Assembly (NCBI RefSeq): GCF_030151085.1
Contig: NZ_JASLER010000078.1
Location: forward strand, 62,001-126,000
DNA length: 64,000 bases
From: Bacteroides sp.
Lineage (GTDB): Bacteria > Bacteroidota > Bacteroidia > Bacteroidales > Bacteroidaceae
Direction: 5' to 3'
Part shown: piece by piece, positions 1 to 8,205 of the stretch
Position numbering within the stretch: position 1 is the stretch's first letter
Layout: each line of letters opens with the position of its first letter
The notes under the pieces: generated by a model
Database searches by the model: none
Told to the model about the DNA's origin: nothing
Seen by the model: the letters and a program-made list of their open reading frames with translations, nothing else
Translations under genes and position numbers: made by a program

Positions 1-2703
1 AAGGGTGTGGGTGATGCCATGGTGATGGGACAAGATTACTCTATGCGTATATGGCTGAAGCCGGAGATCATGGCTCAATACAAGCTTATCCCGGGCGACG
101 TAACAGCTGCCCTGGCTGAACAAAATGTGGAAGCTGCTCCCGGTCAATTCGGTGAACGCGGAGATCAGACCTTCCAATACACTCTCCGTTACCGCGGACG
201 TTTGCAGCAGATACAAGAGTTCGAGAACATCGTAATTAAGGCAATGCCCGATGGTGAAGTTCTTCGCCTGAAAGATATCGCCGATGTTGAGCTAGGACGT
301 CTTGCCTATACTTTTGAGAATAAAGTAAACGGACATACAGCTGTAACTTGTATCGTATTCCAGATGGCAGGCTCCAATGCAACCCAGACCATCAACGATA
401 TCGAAGCTCTGCTTAAAAAGTCAGAGGAAACCCTTCCCGCAGGCTTGAAGGTGAACCTTTCCATGAATGCCAACGACTTCCTCTACGCCTCTATTCATGA
501 GGTTATCAAGACGTTGCTCGAAGCCTTCGTATTGGTATTTATCGTAGTATATGTATTCCTACAGGACATACGCTCCACTTTGATTCCCGCTATTGCTATT
601 CCGGTAGCCTTGATCGGTACATTCTTCGTACTATCACTGATCGGATTCAGTATCAACTTGTTGACGCTTTGTGCCATGGTGCTTGCCATCGCTATTGTCG
701 TCGATGATGCCATAGTGGTGGTGGAGGGCGTCCATGCCAAGCTTGACCAAGGCTACAAATCGGCCAAACAAGCTTCCATTGATGCCATGAGCGAGTTGGG
801 CGGCGCTATCGTTTCCATCACCCTCGTTATGATGTCCGTATTTATTCCGGTAAGTTTCATGAGCGGTACGGCAGGTACATTCTACCGTCAGTTCGGTTTG
901 ACGATGGCTATCGCTATCGCTCTGTCCGCATTGAACGCCTTGACACTGAGTCCGGCGCTTTGTGCTATCTTCCTGAAACCTCATGATGAGCACGCAGAAA
1001 AGAAGGCTACATTGGTTTCACGTTTCCATATCGCCTTCAATGCCGCTTACGATAATGTATTGAAGAGTTATAAAAAGCGTGTGCTTTTCTTCATCCAAAA
1101 GAAGTGGCTTACCTTCGGAATGGTTGCCGGCTCTATCGTACTGTTAATATTCTTCATGCAAACTACGCCTACCGCGATGGTTCCTAACGAAGATACAGGT
1201 ACACTGATGGGTGCTGTAACATTACCTCCGGGTACTTCACAAGAGCGTGCAGGCGAAATCATGAACCGTGTAGACAGTTTGATTGCTTCCGACCCTGCCG
1301 TAGAGTCACGTACTATGATCGTTGGATATAGTTTCATCGGCGGACAAGGTCCTTCTTACGGTTCATTCATCATTAAGTTGAAGAACTGGGAAGATCGTTC
1401 CATGATGCAAAACTCACAGATAGTATTTGCTTCGCTATACATGCGTGCACAGAAGGTTATCAAGGAAGCACAGGTATTGTTCTTCCAGCCGCCTATGATT
1501 CCGGGTTACTCTGCATCCAGCGATATTGAGTTGAACATGCAGGATAAGACCGGTGGTGACCTTAATAAGTTCTACGATGTGGTAAAAGATTATATTGCCG
1601 CTTTGGATGCACGTCCCGAGATTAAATCGGCACAAACCACTTTCAACCCCAACTTCCCGCAGTATATGATTGACATTGATGCGGCAGCTTGTAAGAAAGC
1701 AGGTATCAGTCCGAGCGACATTCTTACTACGATGCAGGGATATTATGGTGGTTTGTATGCTTCCAACTTCAACCGTTTCGGTAAGATGTACCGTGTAATG
1801 GTGCAGGCCGATCCGTCTATGCGTGCCAATATGGAATCACTCCAGAACATCAAGGTACGCAATGGCGACCAAATGGCTCCTATTTCACAATTCATGAGCA
1901 TCAAGAAGATTTACGGACCGGATATTATCAGCCGTTTCAACCTTTACACCTCTATGAAAGTGATGGTAGCTCCTGCCGAAGGTTATACTTCCGGTCAGGC
2001 ACTGGCTGCACTTTCCGAAGTCGCCAAGGAGAATCTTCCTGCCGGATTCAGTTATGAATTGGGAGGTATGGCACGCGAAGAGGCCGAAACCAGTGGTAGT
2101 ACCACAGGCTTGATCTTCGTTCTCTGTTTTGTGTTCGTATATCTGTTGCTCAGTGCGCAGTACGAAAGTTACATCCTGCCGTTCTCGGTATTGCTCTCTA
2201 TTCCGTTCGGATTGCTGGGTAGCTTCCTGTTCGTGAATGGTATGAGTGCGATAGGTAACATATCGGTGATGAAGATGATACTCGGCTCCATGTCCAATGA
2301 CATCTACATGCAGATTGCATTGATTATGTTGATCGGTCTGTTGGCGAAGAATGCCATCTTGATTGTAGAGTTTGCGCTCGACCGCCGTAAAATGGGTATG
2401 AGTATCACTTGGGCAGCCGTACTGGGTGCCGCCGCCCGTCTTCGTCCGATCTTGATGACGTCTCTGGCAATGGTAGTAGGTTTGCTCCCGATGATGTTCG
2501 CCTTCGGTGCGGGTGCTCACGGTAACCGTACTTTGGGTACTTCGGCCATCGGCGGTATGCTTGTTGGTATGATCTTGCAGATCTTTATCGTACCCGCCTT
2601 GTTCGTAGCATTCCAATACCTGCAAGAGAAGTTCAAACCGATGGAATGGACAGATGTGGATAACTCGGATGCTAAACCTGAAATAGAGCAATACACGAAA
2701 TAA
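1..2703 (+). CDS. RND efflux pump inner-membrane transporter (AcrB/HAE1 family), 5' end outside window
   Basis: Proton-driven inner-membrane pump that moves drugs or other hydrophobic compounds through a tripartite channel. The frame is open from base 1, so the gene starts upstream; about 900 codons are visible of roughly 1,040-1,060 expected. The proton-relay Asp pair lies in a VVDDAIVVVEG transmembrane segment (bases about 685-730), and the relay Lys of the second half in LLAKNAILIVEF near 2340-2370. Hydrophobic segments near 490-960 and 2100-2620 flank a large periplasmic loop, the usual RND layout. An outer-membrane factor gene follows after 83 bp, so the two are probably co-transcribed with a membrane-fusion protein gene upstream of the window. 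The substrate cannot be told from the sequence. Confidence 0.95.
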   Translation, partial: KGVGDAMVMGQDYSMRIWLKPEIMAQYKLIPGDVTAALAEQNVEAAPGQFGERGDQTFQYTLRYRGRLQQIQEFENIVIKAMPDGEVLRLKDIADVELGRLAYTFENKVNGHTAVTCIVFQMAGSNATQTINDIEALLKKSEETLPAGLKVNLSMNANDFLYASIHEVIKTLLEAFVLVFIVVYVFLQDIRSTLIPAIAIPVALIGTFFVLSLIGFSINLLTLCAMVLAIAIVVDDAIVVVEGVHAKLDQGYKSAKQASIDAMSELGGAIVSITLVMMSVFIPVSFMSGTAGTFYRQFGLTMAIAIALSALNALTLSPALCAIFLKPHDEHAEKKATLVSRFHIAFNAAYDNVLKSYKKRVLFFIQKKWLTFGMVAGSIVLLIFFMQTTPTAMVPNEDTGTLMGAVTLPPGTSQERAGEIMNRVDSLIASDPAVESRTMIVGYSFIGGQGPSYGSFIIKLKNWEDRSMMQNSQIVFASLYMRAQKVIKEAQVLFFQPPMIPGYSASSDIELNMQDKTGGDLNKFYDVVKDYIAALDARPEIKSAQTTFNPNFPQYMIDIDAAACKKAGISPSDILTTMQGYYGGLYASNFNRFGKMYRVMVQADPSMRANMESLQNIKVRNGDQMAPISQFMSIKKIYGPDIISRFNLYTSMKVMVAPAEGYTSGQALAALSEVAKENLPAGFSYELGGMAREEAETSGSTTGLIFVLCFVFVYLLLSAQYESYILPFSVLLSIPFGLLGSFLFVNGMSAIGNISVMKMILGSMSNDIYMQIALIMLIGLLAKNAILIVEFALDRRKMGMSITWAAVLGAAARLRPILMTSLAMVVGLLPMMFAFGAGAHGNRTLGTSAIGGMLVGMILQIFIVPALFVAFQYLQEKFKPMEWTDVDNSDAKPEIEQYTK

Positions 2704-2704
2704 C

Positions 2705-2774
2705 GTTTAGTGATTAGTGATTAGTGATTTGTTTGTAACAGCAAATCACTAATTACTAACCACTAATCACTAAA
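2705..2774. repeat. Intergenic hairpin of 7-bp TTAGTGA units, copy 1
   Basis: The left arm is about three TTAGTGA units followed by TTTG. The right arm is the complement but one 7-bp unit longer. It fills the gap between the pump and outer-membrane factor genes. A second copy with the same asymmetry lies at 4186-4246. The mRNA could fold into a strong hairpin here; no T-tract follows, so a role in mRNA stability or partial termination is more likely than full termination. Confidence 0.75.
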
Positions 2775-2786
2775 AAAGAAGCTTTT

Positions 2787-4175
2787 ATGAAGAAACAAAT
2801 AATAACTCTGATGTGTGCCACTGCCTTCCTGAGCAGTTGCCATATCTACAAATCATACGACAGACCCGATGACATCAGTACATCTGCTCTGTATCGCGAC
2901 ACGGCTTCCGTAAACGATACATTAGCGGCTGATACGGCTAACTTCGGCAATCTGCCTTGGAGGGAAGTGTTTACTGATCCGCAATTACAAGCTCTTATTG
3001 AGAAAGGCTTGGAAAACAATTCGGACATACGTACTGCTGCCCTGAAAGTGAAAGAAGCGGAAGCTCCGTTACTTATAGCTAAAATGGCATACGCACCTTC
3101 GTTGACGTTGTCTCCGCAAGGAACAGTGAGTAGTTTCGACAAGAGTGCTGCTACCAAGACTTATTCGTTGCCTGTACAGGCAGGATGGCAAATCGACCTA
3201 TTCGGTCAATTGCTCAATCCGAAACGTTACGCTAAAGCAACATTGGAACAAACCAAAGCTTATCAGCAAGCTGTACGCACACAGATCATTGCCAGCATAG
3301 CCAATATGTATTATACTCTTCTGATGCTCGACCGCCAGTTGGAAATCTCTACCAACACTGCCGATATTCTGAAGAAGAATACAGAAACCATGCAAGCCAT
3401 GATGGATGCCGCCCTGTATAGCATCAACGGAGCCGGAGTGGAGCAGAGTCGTGCCGCATACGCACAAGTATTAGCTTCGCTACCTGAAATTCGCCGCAGC
3501 ATCCGTGAGACGGAAAATGCTCTCAGCATTTTATTGGGTGAAACCCCTCAAAACGTACAACGCGGTGTATTGGAAGCTCAGCAATTACCTTCAGAATTCT
3601 CGGTAGGTATACCTTTACAACTCCTCTCCAACCGTCCGGACGTAAAAGCTGCCGAAATGTCTTTGGCCGCCGCTTACTACAATACGAATACCGCCCGTTC
3701 GGCTTTCTATCCTAAAATCATGCTGAGTGGTTCGGCTGGTTGGACAAACAGTGCAGGTTCTGCCATCATCAACCCCGCCAAGTTCCTGGCTTCGGCCATT
3801 GGTTCGCTGACTCAACCTCTGTTCCAGAATGGAGTGAACATAGCCAAACTAAGAATAGCCAAAGCTCAACAAGAAGAAGCTAAGATTCAGTTCCAGCAAA
3901 CACTGTTGAGTGCCGGAGGAGAAGTAAGCAATGCTTTGTATCAATACCAAGCAGCCACAGAGACTGCCGCCTCTCGTAGCGTACAGGTAAATTCATCTAA
4001 GAATGCTGCCGATTATACAAAAGAATTGTTTAACTTAGGCACGTCAACCTACTTGGAAGTACTTTCTGCCGAGCAATCTTATCTCAGCGCACAGATTTCC
4101 GAAGTTTCCGATACTTACAACCGCATGCAGGCTGTAGTAAGCTTGTATCAGGCGCTCGGAGGAGGAAGAGAGTAA
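2787..4175 (+). CDS. TolC/NodT-family outer membrane efflux lipoprotein
   Basis: Outer-membrane channel of a tripartite RND efflux system. The 462-residue protein begins with a lipoprotein signal peptide ending in LSSC (Cys18). Two outer-membrane-efflux repeats follow, with typical phrases such as LPWREVFTDPQLQALIEKGL near residues 57-77, LLSNRPDVKAAE in the middle, and a C-terminal repeat ending VSLYQALGGG. The length is normal for the NodT subfamily. It lies directly downstream of the RND transporter gene, which supports a functional pair. The upstream gap contains a hairpin repeat rather than a promoter I can recognise. Confidence 0.93.
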   Translation: MKKQIITLMCATAFLSSCHIYKSYDRPDDISTSALYRDTASVNDTLAADTANFGNLPWREVFTDPQLQALIEKGLENNSDIRTAALKVKEAEAPLLIAKMAYAPSLTLSPQGTVSSFDKSAATKTYSLPVQAGWQIDLFGQLLNPKRYAKATLEQTKAYQQAVRTQIIASIANMYYTLLMLDRQLEISTNTADILKKNTETMQAMMDAALYSINGAGVEQSRAAYAQVLASLPEIRRSIRETENALSILLGETPQNVQRGVLEAQQLPSEFSVGIPLQLLSNRPDVKAAEMSLAAAYYNTNTARSAFYPKIMLSGSAGWTNSAGSAIINPAKFLASAIGSLTQPLFQNGVNIAKLRIAKAQQEEAKIQFQQTLLSAGGEVSNALYQYQAATETAASRSVQVNSSKNAADYTKELFNLGTSTYLEVLSAEQSYLSAQISEVSDTYNRMQAVVSLYQALGGGRE

Positions 4176-4185
4176 AAAATAACTG

Positions 4186-4246
4186 TTAGTGATTAGTGAT
4201 TTGTTATCACAAGCAAATCACCAATCATTAATCACTAATATAAAAT
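4186..4246. repeat. Intergenic hairpin of 7-bp TTAGTGA units, copy 2
   Basis: Two TTAGTGA units plus TTTG form the left arm. The right arm, reading back from TCACTAA, is again one unit longer and slightly degenerate. It lies between the efflux-channel gene and the LpxA-like gene, just before the ATG at 4255. Confidence 0.72.
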
Positions 4247-4254
4247 CTATTATT

Positions 4255-5022
4255 ATGATCAGTCCGTTAGCTTTTGTAGATTCTGCCGCTAAAGTAGGCA
4301 AGAATGTAACGATTCAGCCCTTCGTTTATATCGAAGGGGATGTAGAGATTGGTGATGATTGCATAATCATGTCCGGTGCAAGAATCCTAAACGGCACTCG
4401 CTTGGGTAAAGGGAATAAGGTTCATCATGGTGCCGTACTGGGTTCCGAACCGCAGGATTTCCATTATACAGGTGAGAACAGTCTGTTAGTGATCGGTGAC
4501 AACAATGATATCCGCGAGAATGTAGTGATAAGCCGTGCTACGCATGCAGGTAAAAGCACTCGCATAGGTAATGAAAACTATCTGATGGACGGCGTGCATC
4601 TTTGCCACGACGTACAGATTGGTGATCATTGCGTTGTGGGCATCAAGACCACTATTGCCGGTGATTGCTGCATAGACAGCTGTACTATCCTGAGCAGCAA
4701 CGTTATCCTACAACAGTCTTGCCATATAGGAAGTTGGGTATTGATTCAAAGTGGTTGTCGCATCTCGAAGGATGTACCGCCTTATATCATTATGAATGGT
4801 AACCCGGCAGAATATCACGGTGTAAACGCCACGGTATTGCAACATAAGAACCAAGTTACCGAACGTGTATTGCGTCACATCATGAATGCATACCGTCTGG
4901 TATATCAAGGCAACTTCAGTGTGCAAGATGCGTTGCAGAAGATTGAAGACCAAGTGCCGATGAGTGACGAGATACACAATATTCTCAATTTCATCAAAAA
5001 CTCCAAAGGTATTGTGAAGTAA
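4255..5022 (+). CDS. LpxA-family acyl-ACP--UDP-N-acetylglucosamine O-acyltransferase (left-handed beta-helix)
   Basis: Probably transfers a hydroxyacyl chain from ACP to a UDP-amino sugar in lipid A or a related glycan pathway, in the cytoplasm. The 255-residue protein is the usual LpxA length and has many hexapeptide repeats (I/V-G-x-x-x). The block LMDGVHLCHDVQIGD carries the histidine matching the LpxA catalytic base, and DVPPYIIMNGNPAEYHGVN matches the end of the helix. The C-terminal alpha-helical part is present. I chose the ATG at 4255: an in-frame ATG at 4189 would put the extra residues inside the hairpin repeat. The setting, behind an efflux pump rather than lpxC/fabZ genes, suggests a paralogue of the housekeeping LpxA. 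Confidence 0.85.
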   Translation: MISPLAFVDSAAKVGKNVTIQPFVYIEGDVEIGDDCIIMSGARILNGTRLGKGNKVHHGAVLGSEPQDFHYTGENSLLVIGDNNDIRENVVISRATHAGKSTRIGNENYLMDGVHLCHDVQIGDHCVVGIKTTIAGDCCIDSCTILSSNVILQQSCHIGSWVLIQSGCRISKDVPPYIIMNGNPAEYHGVNATVLQHKNQVTERVLRHIMNAYRLVYQGNFSVQDALQKIEDQVPMSDEIHNILNFIKNSKGIVK

Positions 5023-5055
5023 TAAGCAAGCATAAAGTGCCTATACAATTAAATA

Positions 5056-5092
5056 ATCCCCAAACTTACTAACTGTAAGCTTGGGGATTTTT
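5056..5092 (+). terminator. Intrinsic terminator after the efflux/LpxA-like operon
   Basis: A stem of about 14 bp with one mismatch (atccccaaacttac pairing with gtaagcttggggat), a five-base loop and a T5 run. It ends the rightward operon just before the leftward accessory gene at 5116. Confidence 0.88.
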
Positions 5093-5115
5093 GTATGAAG
5101 CGGGGAAGATGCTGA

Positions 5116-5803
5116 TTACAATTCCCGTTTCAATTCATTCTCCAATTCTTCTATACTTGGTAATGCACTCTTGAAATTAAGGAAGCGGGAAATATTATCG
5201 ACTAAAGCTGCTTCTAATTCTTTTTCTTTAAAATTCTCAGTTAATGTCAAGAAATCAAAGTTATATGGGTCCTTCGTTAATTCCTGAGCCAAATCACTTT
5301 CTATCTCAGGTAGTTTAGCCTTGAAATTAGTTATTGCTTTTCCCTTAGCTTCATATAACCCGGTATCTAAGAAATTGAGTAATACAGCCCGGCTCCAATT
5401 GTATTGCAATGTCTCTTTGACAAAGAAAATAGCTTTGTCCATGTTTCCATCGCTTTTATCTATAATCGAACGTATATGTCCCCAAGGTATTTTGAATAAT
5501 ATTTGCTGCACAAAATCGTCCACAGCTTGTGGACGATTTGCCAAACAAGGAGCATATAACTCATAAAAGTACTTTGTGTATTTAAGATTAGTAGGCGAAA
5601 GCCCCTTAACATCAGGAAGTTCAGCTACCAAATCTTTACTAAGTTTCTGATAGAAACCTGTTCCGTACCGATTGTCTGCTTGATTTAAGGATATATCTTT
5701 CCCTAAATTCCAATAGCACATTATTAACAGCTATAGTAGCCTTCTTTTTCATTCTATCTATGTGTTTTTCGTCTGTCTCATCAAAGTATGAAGGCAAGCG
5801 TGT
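5116..5803 (-). pseudogene. Decayed DUF1016/YhcG-type PDDEXK nuclease gene (frameshift and internal deletion)
   Basis: The intact reading frame (5116-5721, 201 residues) starts MCYWNLGKDIS and matches the DUF1016 N-terminal domain (YGTGFYQKLSKDL, LSPTNLKYTKYFYELY, IPWGHI). Family members have about 25-40 residues before this point. The matching peptide, ending KKKATIAVN, is readable in another frame just upstream, between the stop of the PHP gene and 5721, so a frameshift near 5715-5730 is likely. At the other end, the segment up to DNISRFL is followed at once by SALPSIEELENEL, the usual last residues of the family. The whole PDDEXK nuclease core between these points is missing in frame. Any product would lack the catalytic domain. 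Such genes are common in accessory and defence islands. Confidence 0.75.
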
Positions 5804-6697
5804 TTAAATACTTAGGTTACTCAATCGTTGTATGGAATGTTCAAGATAATCTTCGTATTGATTGTCGAACTTAGCTTGTCCGATATTTATCAGAGGCTTT
5901 GTCTTTCCATGAAAATCGCTTCCACAAGTCATTATTGCATTTCTCTTTTGAACTAAAGCGGCAAAATAACTGATTTGCTCCATACTGTGATAATTATTGA
6001 ACACTTCTAGTCCTTCTGCACCATTATCCAATAACGTTTCTACAATACTTTCCTTATTTTTGAGATTAAGTCCGGGATGAGCAACGACGGGTACCCCGCC
6101 ATTGTCCTTAATTATCTCAATAACATCCTTATAAGTAATGAAATTTATCGGTACAAAAGCAGGTTTACCCTGAGCAAAATAATCCAGATAAAAATTGATG
6201 TACGGCATATCACTCCTTTCCCCACCTTTCATATATGGAGTAAGTAAGGGTGAATAGTACTTCTCATCCGATAACATGACCTCAGCAATTAATTCTCCGG
6301 TAGGTAACTTACCATTTGCCTGAGCAAGAACAGTAGGGGCATCTATGATGAAGCCTAATTTGTTTATGTTATGAATCATCTCAGCAAATGAATCCATAAC
6401 TTTAGAATAAACACTCTCTTCTAACCGACTAAAATCAACTGATTTCCAATTCACTTGATAGCCCAACACATGCAAATCAATGCCTTCGAAATTACAATCA
6501 ATCTCAATGCCAGGTATAAAGGTTATGCCTGCTTTCTTAGCTAAAACAACAGCTTCATCTATACCTTTTACCGAATTATGATCCGTAAGAGATAAGTAAT
6601 CAATGTTCTGTGCCAGACCTTTACTTATAATATCAAAAACCTCAAATTCTCCATCACTACTATAATTGGAATGGATATGTAAATCTGCTTTAATCAT
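5804..6697 (-). CDS. PHP-domain metal-dependent phosphoesterase
   Basis: Probable phosphoesterase of the PHP superfamily with a trinuclear metal site, similar in build to YciV/RNase AM-type proteins. Of 297 residues, the metal-binding motifs are in order: HIHSNYSSDG (about 7-16), SLTDHNS (about 36-42), GIEID (about 63-67), AHPGLN (about 206) and CGSDFHG (about 258-264). The start ATG at 6697 directly gives the canonical first strand (MIKADLHIHS). It is separated by 82 bp from the decayed nuclease gene downstream and faces a large non-coding region upstream. The in vivo substrate, nucleic acid or a small phosphoester, is not evident. Confidence 0.85.
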   Translation of the reverse strand: MIKADLHIHSNYSSDGEFEVFDIISKGLAQNIDYLSLTDHNSVKGIDEAVVLAKKAGITFIPGIEIDCNFEGIDLHVLGYQVNWKSVDFSRLEESVYSKVMDSFAEMIHNINKLGFIIDAPTVLAQANGKLPTGELIAEVMLSDEKYYSPLLTPYMKGGERSDMPYINFYLDYFAQGKPAFVPINFITYKDVIEIIKDNGGVPVVAHPGLNLKNKESIVETLLDNGAEGLEVFNNYHSMEQISYFAALVQKRNAIMTCGSDFHGKTKPLINIGQAKFDNQYEDYLEHSIQRLSNLSI

Positions 6698-6857
6698 AGC
6701 TTTATCATTCTTTATTCTAGTTCTTCTATATCACACGTAAAGATAAAGAAGAATTGATGAACTTTATATGGCAGAAAGCAATATTTAACCATTCTCATTC
6801 GGCAATAAGCGTAAGCACATATTGGGAAAGAAACAATAAGAAGTCACTCCGTATTCT

Positions 6858-7029
6858 GTTTCCCCTAATAATACGATCTGTTTCAACTAGCGAAACATTT
6901 TGTTTCAAATAGAGAAACAGTTCGTTTCAACGTACAAAACAAATCGTTTTGACTTGATAAAACAAATCGTTTTCCATGTTGAAACAAATCGTTTCTATAC
7001 TATAAAACAAAGTGTTCAGTTCTATGAAC
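6858..7029. repeat. Tandem 22-23 bp dyad array A (8 units)
   Basis: Left half-sites GTTTC (or GTTTT/GTTC) begin at 6858, 6880, 6902, 6924, 6946, 6969, 6991 and 7014, so the steps are 22, 22, 22, 22, 23, 22 and 23 bp. Twelve bases after each start lies the inverted half-site GAAAC/AAAAC (for example 6892-6896, 6914-6918, 6936-6940, 6981-6985). Each unit is thus a 17-bp dyad, GTTTC-N7-GAAAC, plus a spacer of about 5 bp. The seven-base centres are not conserved; spacers tend to AAATC. The period is not a multiple of three, so this is not coding repeat DNA, and the spacers are far too short for a CRISPR. Confidence 0.9.
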
Positions 7030-7115
7030 TAACACATTAACCTATTATCTATAATCTAAAAAGACTAAATCTGTTGTAAACTCTCTATAACACTACAATA
7101 CTTACAAATACATGT

Positions 7116-7218
7116 GTTGCAGATAAAACATCTGCAACCTATCTGCAACAGGTATCTGCAACGCTATATCTTCCTAATTATCAGTAGTATATAAGCAAAA
7201 AGGTGGCAGATGGCAGAT
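7116..7218. repeat. ATCTGCAAC motif cluster
   Basis: ATCTGCAAC occurs at 7130-7138, 7141-7149 and 7154-7162. Its exact inverse GTTGCAGAT is at 7116-7124, and the shorter inverse core GCAGAT is at 7206-7211 and 7213-7218. Six sites in about 100 bp look like a multi-site protein-binding region, such as recombinase arm sites or iterons. Confidence 0.65.
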
Positions 7219-7338
7219 ACTTTTCCAAAAACAAACTTTTGTGTAGAGCGAGCTGAATTCAAGTAGTAAATGCGATGTGTCTCTTTTTAATAACTTCATG
7301 CTAAATAAATTGGCATGGACAAAAAAGAGGCAGTCTAC

Positions 7339-7369
7339 TTTGCAATTCACAATGAATCAGCTATCTTTG
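7339..7369 (+). promoter_or_regulatory. Bacteroidetes-type promoter (TTTG-N19-TATCTTTG)
   Basis: TTTG at 7339-7342 and TATCTTTG at 7362-7369 with 19 bp between them fit the -33/-7 consensus of Bacteroides very well. The only ORF close behind is a 9-codon frame from 7373; the next gene starts at 7623, so a long leader or a small RNA is possible. Confidence 0.6.
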
Positions 7370-7622
7370 CAGTATGCCGAAGAAAAATGCGGCGCATTGA
7401 AACGTTTTTTGACAACGATAAAACCACCAATTTATTCTAAATAAAAAAACACCCCTTCAATGAATTTGTTTCATGCGAACGACTAAGGGTCGGGCGTGTG
7501 AGCATATTTATTTGGGGGTGTGGGCTGTGGTGGTGCCATTCGTTGGATAAATATTAGTAATACGTCCGACTTCTTTTATGAAAAGATCAAGGGCGATTTA
7601 AAAACTTTAAATCCAAGTAGAT

Positions 7623-8030
7623 ATGAAAACCCTTGATGATGAGATTTTATTTATCTTTCGCCTTATAAAAAGACAGTCTTATTTCCAAAAACTAAAAGTA
7701 CTCAACTCTTTGAGCGAAAAGCAAAATTATATACTTACAGAAGATTTGGTCTTATTTCTTACTCAAACGGATGATACGAATGAAATTCAGTGCAATCTCC
7801 GACTCAAGATAGACGATATCTACGGAACTCTCTACACAGACGATTTTCTCTTTATCCTAAAGCATAATGCCGTTTTATATATTCTCAAATTAAAAGATCA
7901 TGAACTATATTATTGGGAGCCTAAAAAAGATAGTATATATACATCATTAATGGGTTGGGAATGCAAAACAAGAATAGGAACCCTTTGGCTAAAGCTATTG
8001 AAGGGAATAAAGATACTTTTCGGTCTATAA
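7623..8030 (+). CDS. Hypothetical protein, probably 5' part of a frameshifted gene
   Basis: An AT-rich reading frame of 135 residues beginning MKTLDDEILFIF. I do not recognise a family. It overlaps a second frame that continues rightward to 8170 with similar composition. The last 25 or so residues, rich in Leu, Lys and Ile, look like out-of-frame translation, so the two pieces probably were one gene of about 180 codons broken by an indel between 7934 and 8030. There is no signal peptide or obvious membrane segment. It lies in the accessory island upstream of the RhuM gene. Confidence 0.45.
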   Translation: MKTLDDEILFIFRLIKRQSYFQKLKVLNSLSEKQNYILTEDLVLFLTQTDDTNEIQCNLRLKIDDIYGTLYTDDFLFILKHNAVLYILKLKDHELYYWEPKKDSIYTSLMGWECKTRIGTLWLKLLKGIKILFGL

Positions 8031-8170
8031 ATTTAGTCTACTTTCCTGAATCGGTACACCTTTCAGACTTGTCGTTAGAAAAATGTGATACAAACTTTGC
8101 TAAATATTATATCGCTCTCAGGAATAATCAATATCTTTACATGAGATATCAAGTAAATCAGTTGACATGA
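7961..8170 (+). pseudogene. 3' continuation of the frameshifted hypothetical gene
   Basis: A second frame, open from 7934 and with an ATG at 7961, encodes a peptide with a natural composition (INLVYFPESVHLSDLSLEK) ending at 8170. It overlaps the previous frame and lacks its own good start region. It is best read as the displaced C-terminal part of the same gene; two overlapping genes is the alternative. Confidence 0.4.
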
Positions 8171-8205
8171 AAGAGTTGTTTAAATAGTAGTAAATGATTA
8201 TACAC

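Larger units (their letters stand above)
6698..7622. other. 0.9-kb AT-rich non-coding stretch with iterated repeats
   Basis: No convincing gene is visible. From left to right it holds a tandem 22-bp dyad array (6858-7029), a cluster of ATCTGCAAC motifs (7116-7218), a well-formed rightward promoter (7339-7369) followed only by a 9-codon mini-ORF from 7373, and a possible long-range hairpin pairing CACCCC near 7450 with GGGGTG near 7515. The base composition is lower in G+C than the flanking core genes. Confidence 0.6.

Noticed and set aside
1885..2691. Long minus-strand frame (268 codons) opposite the RND pump gene
   Set aside because: It is antisense to a strongly conserved gene and is rich in His, Gln, Tyr and Thr as expected for shadow translation.
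4189..4254. Longer start for the LpxA-like protein
   Set aside because: The extra codons lie in the TTAGTGA hairpin repeat; the ATG at 4255 gives the normal LpxA N-terminus and length.
6858..7029. CRISPR array
   Set aside because: The units are 22-23 bp with only about 5-7 variable bases between half-sites. There is no room for 26-40 bp spacers, and no cas genes are nearby.
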